Position numbers and translations under genes: made by a program. Below are positions 6,875 to 11,708 of a stretch of 11,708 bases of DNA, piece after piece; position 1 is the first letter of the stretch, and each line of letters opens with the position of its first letter. The notes below the pieces were generated by a model, which was given only the letters and a program-made list of their open reading frames with translations, did not search any database and was not told the DNA's origin. Origin of the DNA: Microbacteriaceae bacterium (lineage in GTDB: Bacteria > Actinomycetota > Actinomycetes > Actinomycetales > Microbacteriaceae); contig JAJAZI010000304.1 of NCBI GenBank assembly GCA_026785785.1, forward strand, positions 1 to 11,708. Reading direction: 5' to 3'.

Positions 6875-6969
6875 CCGCTCCAATCTATCGCCGCTCCGCT
6901 GAGCGCGGCCCGCCGCACGGGCGAATAACGGACTCGCGGTGGTCTCACCGAAGGCGCCCGGCTGAGCTC

Positions 6970-7470
6970 TCACTCCCCGGAGGACGCCCCCGCGAGGAAT
7001 CCGTTGTACTCGTGGTCAAAGACCATGCTCGTGCGGGTCGATGCCACGGCGGGGTGCACGGAGAGGTGCTGGAGCACGAACTCCCGCACCTCGGCCGAGT
7101 TGCGCACGGCGAGATGGATGATGAAGTCCTCGGCGCCGCTGAGGAAGAACACCTGTACGACGCCGGGCAGTGCCCGCACCTCCGTTTGGAAGCTCGCCAT
7201 GAGGTGTCGCTGGCCAGCCCGGATGCCGACGCTGATCAGCGCCTGCAGGTCCAGCCCGAGCGCGACCGGGTCGAGTTCGGTCGTGAATCGGCTCACGACG
7301 CCGCGCGCGACGAGCGATCGAACCCGGGCGATGCAGGTGGACTCGGCGATGCCCGCGGCGGCGGCGAGCTGGATGTTCGACGCGCGCGAGTTCTGCTGCA
7401 GCAGTTCGATGATGACCCGGTCGACATCGTCGAGCTGACGGGGCTGAATATTCTGCGGAGCACCCACCAC
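6970..7470 (-). CDS. aldR: Lrp/AsnC family regulator, probable AldR-type regulator of alanine dehydrogenase
   Basis: A 166-residue protein. The N-terminal helix-turn-helix spans about residues 12-60: LDDVDRVIIELLQQNSRAS, QLAAAAGIAESTCIARVRSL, ARGVVSRFTTELDP. It is followed by the RAM/AsnC ligand-binding domain (ALISVGIRAG, VVQVFFLSGAEDFIIHLAV and a C-terminal SVHPAVASTRTSMVF). Proteins of this family form octamers that wrap DNA and respond to amino acids. The start is GTG 7470 with AGGGTGA just upstream; a second GTG follows immediately. It is divergent from ald over 139 bp. In mycobacteria the divergent Lrp-type AldR controls ald in response to alanine, so the same role is likely here. The symbol rests on that synteny, not on a measured orthology. 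Confidence 0.88.
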   Translation of the reverse strand: MVGAPQNIQPRQLDDVDRVIIELLQQNSRASNIQLAAAAGIAESTCIARVRSLVARGVVSRFTTELDPVALGLDLQALISVGIRAGQRHLMASFQTEVRALPGVVQVFFLSGAEDFIIHLAVRNSAEVREFVLQHLSVHPAVASTRTSMVFDHEYNGFLAGASSGE

Positions 7471-7495
7471 TCACCCTGGCCTTTCTCGCGGATAT

Positions 7496-7572
7496 GACTT
7501 ACTTCTCGGCCAAAAGTACCGTGAAATTCGGCGAGTCCCTGCGGACACCGCGAGATCTGCACAATAAGTACC
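7496..7572. promoter_or_regulatory. Candidate Lrp/AldR operator region between the divergent genes
   Basis: AAGTACC occurs at 7514-7520 and again at 7566-7572 in the same orientation, exactly 52 bp apart, about five helical turns. A related AAGTAAG lies on the opposite strand at 7504-7498. Repeats on one helix face suit the DNA-wrapping oligomers of Lrp-type regulators. This is AT-richer than the flanking DNA. Functional assignment is inferred. Confidence 0.4.
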
Positions 7573-7609
7573 ACCAATCAATCGGCACGGCACGGAGCGG
7601 AGCGGCATC

Positions 7610-8710
7610 ATGCGCGTAGGGATCCCCAGCGAGGTCAAGAACAACGAGAACCGAGTCGCTGTGACACCGGCGGGCGTGCACGAACTCACCCGCCGCGGCC
7701 ACGCGGTGCTCATCCAGTCGGACGCCGGGGTCGGCTCGGGCTTCGACAACGCCGCCTACACGGCCGCGGGCGCCACGATCGCCGAGACCGCCGCCGAGGT
7801 CTGGGCCGCCGCCGAGCTTCTGCTGAAGGTCAAGGAGCCCATCGCATCCGAGTACCTTCTGATGCGGCAGGGGCAGGTGCTGTTCACCTACCTGCACCTC
7901 GCCGCCTCACGCGCCTGCACCGACGCGCTCATCGCCTCGGGCACGACCGCGATCGCCTATGAGACCGTGCAGCTGCCCGACCGCAGCCTGCCGCTGCTCT
8001 CCCCGATGAGCGAGGTTGCCGGACGCCTGGCCGCGCAGGTCGGCGCCTATCACCTGATGAGCGCCGTCGGCGGCCAGGGAATCCTGATGGGTGGCGTGCC
8101 CGGCACTCCGAAGGCCAAGGTCGTCGTCATCGGCGGCGGCGTCGCCGGCGAACATGCGGCCGCGAACGCGCTCGGCATGGGAGCCGACGTGACCATCATC
8201 GACCTGTCGCTCGCACGCCTGCGCCAGCTCGAGGTGCGCTTCGCCGGCCAGGTGCAGACCCGCCCCTCGACGTCCTACGAGATCGCCGCGCAGGTGCGCG
8301 AGGCCGACCTCGTGATCGGCTCCGTTCTCATCCCCGGCGCGCAGGCCCCGAAGCTCGTGACCGACACCATGGTGGCCGCGATGAAGCCGGGCTCCGTGCT
8401 CGTCGACATCGCGATCGACCAAGGCGGATGCTTCGAGGGCTCGCGCCCGACAACGCACGACGATCCGACCTTCGCGGTGCACAACAGCATCTACTACTGC
8501 GTCGCGAACATGCCCGGAGCGGTGTCGGCGACCTCGACCCGTGCGCTGACCAACGCCACACTCCCCTATGTGCTCGCACTCGCCGACAAGGGCTGGGAGC
8601 GCGCCATCGCCGAGGACGCGGCGCTGGCCAAGGGGCTCAACGTGCACGCCGGGCGAGTCACGAACCCGCAGGTCGCCGCGGCCCTCGGACTCGAGGTCGC
8701 AGCGTTGTAG
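7610..8710 (+). CDS. ald: Alanine dehydrogenase
   Basis: A 366-residue protein of full family length. It catalyses reversible NAD-dependent oxidative deamination of L-alanine to pyruvate and ammonia. Visible residues match the M. tuberculosis enzyme numbering: Arg15 in [10 protein letters not shown], Lys75 in LLKVKEP, His96 in YLHLAAS and Asp270 in DIAIDQGG. The Rossmann motif [14 protein letters not shown] (171-184) ends its second strand at Asp198 in VTIID, the residue expected for NAD over NADP. The [15 protein letters not shown] loop is also typical. The start ATG has GGAG 7 nt upstream (7599-7602), a normal ribosome site unlike several leaderless genes here. Transcription is divergent from the Lrp-type regulator, which likely activates it when alanine is available. 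The enzyme is cytosolic, allowing alanine use as carbon and nitrogen source or redox balancing. Confidence 0.97.
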   Translation: MRVGIPSEVKNNENRVAVTPAGVHELTRRGHAVLIQSDAGVGSGFDNAAYTAAGATIAETAAEVWAAAELLLKVKEPIASEYLLMRQGQVLFTYLHLAASRACTDALIASGTTAIAYETVQLPDRSLPLLSPMSEVAGRLAAQVGAYHLMSAVGGQGILMGGVPGTPKAKVVVIGGGVAGEHAAANALGMGADVTIIDLSLARLRQLEVRFAGQVQTRPSTSYEIAAQVREADLVIGSVLIPGAQAPKLVTDTMVAAMKPGSVLVDIAIDQGGCFEGSRPTTHDDPTFAVHNSIYYCVANMPGAVSATSTRALTNATLPYVLALADKGWERAIAEDAALAKGLNVHAGRVTNPQVAAALGLEVAAL

Positions 8711-8714
8711 GCCG

Positions 8715-9280
8715 GCGGCTGCGCGTTAGCGCCGCGATGAGCCGCGCCCCTTCGTTCCTGGTGTAGTTCGCCTCGCGGCTCACCGGGTAGTGCGCGAGGT
8801 CATGGGCGACCTGGGTCGAGCTCTGGTCGAGCAGCCGCGCCAGCTCCTCGGGCCCGAGGTGGTTCCCGAGCCAGTCGTCAAGCCCTTCGTCGAAGGCGTC
8901 GGGAGCGCATCAGCGAGTAGGCCCGCAGCCATCCGGCGGCAGTCGCGTAGAAGGCGAGTTCTGGGATGCCCACCGAGGGCCCGTAGCCCTCGTGCAGCAT
9001 GAACGCGTCGCCCACTGCCAGTATCAGCAGTGGCCCGCCGGGGACGAGCATCCATATTCGCCGCGCACGAACGATTGAGGCGGCAAGAAACGTCATCGCA
9101 GTGCCGGTCGCCCGAACCATGACGGCGAGCGTGCTCAGAAGCCCGGCATCGCAGGGCGCCCACCCCACCGGACGTGCTCAGCGCGCGCAAGTCCCGGGCG
9201 AAGATTCTTATCGGGATGTCGGCGACCTAAGTGGCTAGCCCGATCGTCAGCATGATGACCGCCGCGACGAGTGCGGTGAC
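8715..9280 (-). pseudogene. Decayed small membrane-protein gene fused to an unidentified coding tail
   Basis: Protein-like sequence on the reverse strand changes frame. From about 9280 one frame reads VTALVAAVIMLTIGLAT, hits TAG at 9229-9227, then continues with VADIPIRIFARDLRALSTSG. Near 9155 it shifts to CDAGLLSTLAVMVRATGTA, WMLVPGGPLLILAVGDAFML, HEGYGPSVGIPELAFYATAA and GWLRAYSLM, ending about 8905. Together these form a four-helix membrane protein, resembling an uncharacterised family with a DDxFxLHE-like loop (from memory). From 8900 a third frame encodes a soluble segment: DAFDEGLDDWLGNHLGPEEL, LLDQSSTQVAHDLAHYPVSR, NYTRNEGARLIAALTRS. It has a stop just before it and no ATG or GTG start. 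I cannot name this tail. At least one stop and two frame breaks argue for a pseudogene, perhaps two gene pieces joined by deletion. This accounts for the 616-bp gap between ald and kynA. Confidence 0.6.
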
Positions 9281-9326
9281 CCCACTTCGGGGGCAATGAT
9301 GGCTGCGCGGAACTCCAGTCGAGCCG

Positions 9327-10181
9327 TCAGTGGCCGATCTCGGAGCGGACTGCGAACAACTCCGGAAAGAAGGTGAGGCTCAACGCGCGCTGCAGGAAGT
9401 CGACGCCGGACGACCCGCCGGTACCCATTTTCGTGCCGATCGTGCGATTGACCGTCTTGAGGTGCCGAAACCGCCAGAACTGGAAGTTGTCCTCGAGGTC
9501 GACGAACTCCTCGCATGCCTCGTACACCTCCCAGTTCTCGCTCGCGTTCTCGTAGATTCGCTTGAAGACGGGAACGAGTTCCGGGGTGAACGTGTGCGCC
9601 TTCGTGACGTCCCGATTCAGGATCGAGTCGGGCACGGCGTGGCCTGCCCGGCTGAGATAGCGCAGCAGCTCGTCGTAGAGGCTCGGCTCGTCGAGCAGGT
9701 CCCGAAGCACCTGGCGCGACGCGGGGTCGCTGTCGAACACCGCGAGCATCTTCTCGTTCTTGTTGCCGAAGATGAACTCGACCGCCCGGTACTGGTGCGA
9801 CTGGAATCCGGACGAGCTCGCCAGCGCATCGCGGAACTCGGAGTATTCGGACGGCGTGAGCGTGGCCAGCACGGACCACTGCTGCGTCATCACCTCCTGG
9901 ATGTGCTTGACGCGGGCGATCCGCTTGAGGGCCGTGCGGATGTCGTCGGCCCGGAGCAGGTCGCGGGCCGAGCGCAGCTCGTGCAGCAGCAGCTTGATCC
10001 AGAGTTCGCTGGTCTGGTGCTGGATGATGAACAGCAGCTCGTCGTGGTGGGCGGGCGAGCTCTGCGGGCGCTGGATGCTCAGCAGCTCGTCCAGGGCGAG
10101 GTAGGACCCGTAGTTCATCTTCTGGGAGAAGTCGGTGACGATCCCCGGCTCGAGTGGTCTGGTGTTGTCGTTAATGCTCAC
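9327..10181 (-). CDS. kynA: Tryptophan 2,3-dioxygenase
   Basis: A 284-residue protein of full bacterial length. It opens the indole ring of L-tryptophan with O2 to give N-formylkynurenine, using heme, in the cytosol. Key residues fall at the positions known in the Xanthomonas enzyme: distal His55 in FIIQHQTSELW, Tyr113 and Arg117 in SEYSEFR, proximal heme ligand His240 in FWRFRHLKTVNR and Thr254 in GTKMGTGGSSG. The start is GTG 10181. TAGGTT ends 7 nt upstream and no Shine-Dalgarno sequence is seen, so it is probably leaderless. It is divergent from moaA over 83 bp. The usual next enzymes, kynurenine formamidase and kynureninase, are not in the window, and only a pseudogene lies downstream. 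Whether it serves NAD synthesis or tryptophan breakdown cannot be told. Confidence 0.97.
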   Translation of the reverse strand: MSINDNTRPLEPGIVTDFSQKMNYGSYLALDELLSIQRPQSSPAHHDELLFIIQHQTSELWIKLLLHELRSARDLLRADDIRTALKRIARVKHIQEVMTQQWSVLATLTPSEYSEFRDALASSSGFQSHQYRAVEFIFGNKNEKMLAVFDSDPASRQVLRDLLDEPSLYDELLRYLSRAGHAVPDSILNRDVTKAHTFTPELVPVFKRIYENASENWEVYEACEEFVDLEDNFQFWRFRHLKTVNRTIGTKMGTGGSSGVDFLQRALSLTFFPELFAVRSEIGH

Positions 10182-10188
10182 CTCGCTG

Positions 10189-10194
10189 AACCTA
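10189..10194 (-). promoter_or_regulatory. Putative leaderless -10 element of kynA
   Basis: On the reverse strand TAGGTT is followed by seven bases and the GTG start at 10181. No convincing -35 is seen at 16-18 bp spacing, and no Shine-Dalgarno sequence intervenes. Confidence 0.4.
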
Positions 10195-10229
10195 TCAAGA
10201 TTCCCGCCGGGGCCGGGCTCCCAGTTGGG

Positions 10230-10258
10230 TTGGGCTCCCGCCGCGCGCAGGTTATGGT
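10230..10258 (+). promoter_or_regulatory. Putative moaA promoter (leaderless)
   Basis: TTGGGC (10230-10235), a 17-bp spacer, TATGGT (10253-10258), six bases, then the ATG at 10265. The spacing is ideal for a housekeeping sigma promoter and puts the transcript start on the start codon. No Shine-Dalgarno sequence or MoCo-riboswitch-sized leader is present. Confidence 0.5.
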
Positions 10259-10264
10259 CGAAGT

Positions 10265-11329
10265 ATGACCGGCGCCGACATCCCCCAGCCCCCCGGCGCG
10301 CTGCTCGACACCCGCAACCGCCCCCTGCACGACCTCCGCATCTCGGTCACCGACCGATGTAACTTCCGCTGCGTCTACTGCATGCCCAAAGAGGTCTTCG
10401 GCAAGGACTACGCGTTCATGGAACGCGACGAGCTGCTGAGCTTCGAGGAGATGACGCGCCTGGCGCGGGTCTCGGTCGCCCACGGCGTCGAGAAGATCCG
10501 CCTCACCGGCGGCGAACCGCTGCTGCGCAGGGGGCTCGAGCAGCTCGTCGGCATGCTCGCCGAGCTGCGCACCCCGGACGGGCGCGAGATCGACATCGCC
10601 CTCACGACCAACGGGTCCGCGCTCGCCCACAAGGCTCAGGCCCTCAAGGACGCCGGCCTCAAGCGCGTGACCGTCTCGCTCGACTCGCTCGACGACGCGA
10701 CCTTCCAGGCGATGAACGACGTCAAATTCCCTGTCGCGAAGGTACTCAACGGCATCGACATCGCGCACGAGGTCGGACTCGGGCCGATCAAGATCAACAT
10801 GGTCATGAAGCGCGGCCAGAACGATCAGGACATCGTCGCGATGGCGCGGCACTTCAAAGGCACCCCCTATATCCTCCGCTTCATCGAGTTCATGGACGTC
10901 GGCAGCAGCAACGGCTGGGAGATGAGCGGCGTCGTGCCGTCCGCCGAAGTCATCAGCCGCATCCACGCCGAGCTTCCTCTCGAGGAGATCGCGCCGAACT
11001 ACAACGGCGAGACCTCGTCGCGCTGGCGCTACGTTGACGGCGGCGGTGAGATCGGCGTCATCTCCAGCGTCACCCAGTCGTTCTGCCACTCCTGCTCCCG
11101 CGCGCGAGTCTCGACCGACGGCAAGCTCTTCACCTGCCTCTTCGCGACGGAGGGGCACGACCTGCGTGCCCTCATGCGCGGCGGATGCTCGGACGAGCAG
11201 CTCTCCGGCGCGATGGCCGCCATCTGGCGACAGCGCACCGACAACTACTCGGAGCGTCGCGGCTCGGCGACCGGCGACATCCGGGCATCCGGCAAGAAGC
11301 GCATCGAAATGTCCTACATCGGCGGCTGA
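10265..11329 (+). CDS. moaA: GTP 3',8-cyclase MoaA (molybdenum cofactor biosynthesis)
   Basis: A 354-residue radical-SAM enzyme that converts GTP to 3',8-cyclo-GTP, the first step of molybdopterin synthesis (with MoaC completing cPMP). The first 4Fe-4S cluster uses Cys32, Cys36 and Cys39 in [12 protein letters not shown]. The SAM-binding motif is [14 protein letters not shown]. The second, GTP-binding cluster uses Cys274, Cys277 and Cys291 in [18 protein letters not shown], with the same spacing as the S. aureus enzyme. The C-terminal YIGG keeps the double glycine needed for activity in characterised homologues. The ATG start is supported by a promoter-like TTGGGC-N17-TATGGT ending 6 nt upstream. 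No other moa or moe gene is visible, so the pathway must be completed elsewhere. A hairpin terminator lies about 120 bp downstream. Confidence 0.97.
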   Translation: MTGADIPQPPGALLDTRNRPLHDLRISVTDRCNFRCVYCMPKEVFGKDYAFMERDELLSFEEMTRLARVSVAHGVEKIRLTGGEPLLRRGLEQLVGMLAELRTPDGREIDIALTTNGSALAHKAQALKDAGLKRVTVSLDSLDDATFQAMNDVKFPVAKVLNGIDIAHEVGLGPIKINMVMKRGQNDQDIVAMARHFKGTPYILRFIEFMDVGSSNGWEMSGVVPSAEVISRIHAELPLEEIAPNYNGETSSRWRYVDGGGEIGVISSVTQSFCHSCSRARVSTDGKLFTCLFATEGHDLRALMRGGCSDEQLSGAMAAIWRQRTDNYSERRGSATGDIRASGKKRIEMSYIGG

Positions 11330-11447
11330 CGACGGACTCGTCCGGCGCCGCGCAATTCCTTGTGGCGCACATCCAGCTGTGCCCCGACGAACCCCGACGG
11401 AGAACCGCAGGGCGAGGGGATGGCGGATGCCTGCGCGCCCCGACACA

Positions 11448-11485
11448 GCGACGCCCCTGGCATCCGATCGATGAAGGGGCGCCGC
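11448..11485. terminator. Bidirectional hairpin terminator between moaA and the FN3 gene
   Basis: CGCCCCT (11452-11458) pairs with AGGGGCG (11475-11481). Inside, CATC (11461-11464) pairs with GATG (11470-11473) around a five-base loop, and GCG/CGC extend the stem outside one mismatch. The whole lies between two convergent genes, 26 bp past the FN3 gene stop. There is no T-tract, as often in high-GC actinobacteria. Confidence 0.6.
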
Positions 11486-11510
11486 CTGGGAAGATCCCGG
11501 TGCGGTGGGG

Positions 11511-11708
11511 CTACTTCGTTGTGGCCGTCGTGGTGAGCCAGGCGCCGGTGCCGACGTCGCTCACCGCGGCGATCCGCACGGCATAACGGGTCTTGCCGGC
11601 GAGGCCGGTGACCTTCGCGCTCGTCGCGGTGCTGACACCATCTCCGAATGTGCTCCAGTTCTCACCGTCGGCGGACGTCTCGATCACGTAGTCGGTGATC
11701 GCGCGGCC
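11511..11708 (-). CDS. Fibronectin type III domain protein, C-terminal end
   Basis: The reverse strand is open from the window edge to TAG (11513-11511); only the last 65 residues are visible. They read as the later strands of a fibronectin type III domain: ITDYVIETSADGENWSTF, then VTGLAGKTRYAVRIAAVSDV and GTGAWLTTTATTK. The Leu-x-x-x-x-x-Tyr core (LAGKTRY) and the VRIAAVSDVGTG strand-turn are characteristic. Such domains are common as repeats in secreted or cell-wall proteins of actinobacteria, often next to catalytic or binding domains. The rest of the protein is outside the window, so its function is unknown. The protein ends directly after the domain with no sortase motif or membrane anchor. 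It converges with moaA across a hairpin. Confidence 0.8.
   Translation of the reverse strand, partial: GRAITDYVIETSADGENWSTFGDGVSTATSAKVTGLAGKTRYAVRIAAVSDVGTGAWLTTTATTK

Noticed and set aside
7907-8647. 246-residue open frame antisense to ald
   Set aside because: His/Arg/Gly-rich shadow of a full-length, well-conserved gene.
9330-10268. 312-residue open frame antisense to tryptophan dioxygenase
   Set aside because: Antisense shadow caused by GC-rich codons; kynA has all catalytic residues in place.
10178-11446. 422-residue open frame antisense to moaA
   Set aside because: Shadow of moaA; charged low-complexity composition and no motif.
1-11708. CRISPR array, insertion sequence, integrase, att site or phage genes
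   Set aside because: No regularly spaced repeats, transposase motifs or terminal inverted repeats were seen; the decay of three genes is not accompanied by mobile DNA.

Overview
The window is high-GC DNA with strong third-position G/C bias. It has compact genes, frequent GTG starts, and several starts with a -10-like hexamer 6-7 nt upstream and no Shine-Dalgarno sequence. These traits, with a short UvrA paralogue, an F420/PPOX-type protein, an ald/Lrp divergent pair and tryptophan dioxygenase, point to an actinobacterium, probably of the Microbacteriaceae. The family placement is inference.

Layout, left to right. (1) 1-978 (+): the C-terminal part of a UvrA-like ABC protein, cut by the window start. 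(2) 1153-1803 (+): a cyclodeaminase/cyclohydrolase-family folate enzyme, probably leaderless. The 174 bp before it holds only a strong Shine-Dalgarno sequence with a doubtful 67-codon ORF. (3) 1810-2249 (-): a frame-broken remnant of an unrecognised gene. I see nothing in 2250-2491. (4) 2492-4179 (-): a PadR repressor whose stop codon overlaps the start of a polytopic membrane protein with a permease-prefix domain. A perfect 12-bp palindrome lies over the padR promoter. (5) 4271-4771 (-): a MarR regulator, behind a decayed C-terminal piece of an MMPL/RND transporter (about 4790-5055). (6) 5127-5474 (+): a small unrecognised protein, convergent with (7) 5487-6874 (-): a PPOX/F420-type protein and a YajO-like aldo/keto reductase with an ATGA overlap. 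(8) 6970-8710: a divergent Lrp/AsnC regulator (-) and alanine dehydrogenase (+), with AAGTACC repeats 52 bp apart between them. (9) About 8715-9280 (-): a membrane-protein pseudogene with an in-frame stop and frameshifts, ending in an unrelated-looking coding tail. (10) 9327-10181 (-) and 10265-11329 (+): tryptophan 2,3-dioxygenase and MoaA, divergent over 83 bp and both apparently leaderless. (11) A bidirectional hairpin terminator (11448-11485), then the C-terminal fibronectin type III domain of a protein running in from the right edge (11511-11708, -).

The genes form small independent units: amino-acid catabolism (alanine, tryptophan), cofactor synthesis (folate C1, molybdopterin), redox, and two repressor-linked membrane/efflux loci. 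I see no integrated multi-gene defence, mobile or biosynthetic system. The most unusual aspects are the cluster of three decaying genes, the run of putatively leaderless starts, and the regulatory DNA at padR and ald.
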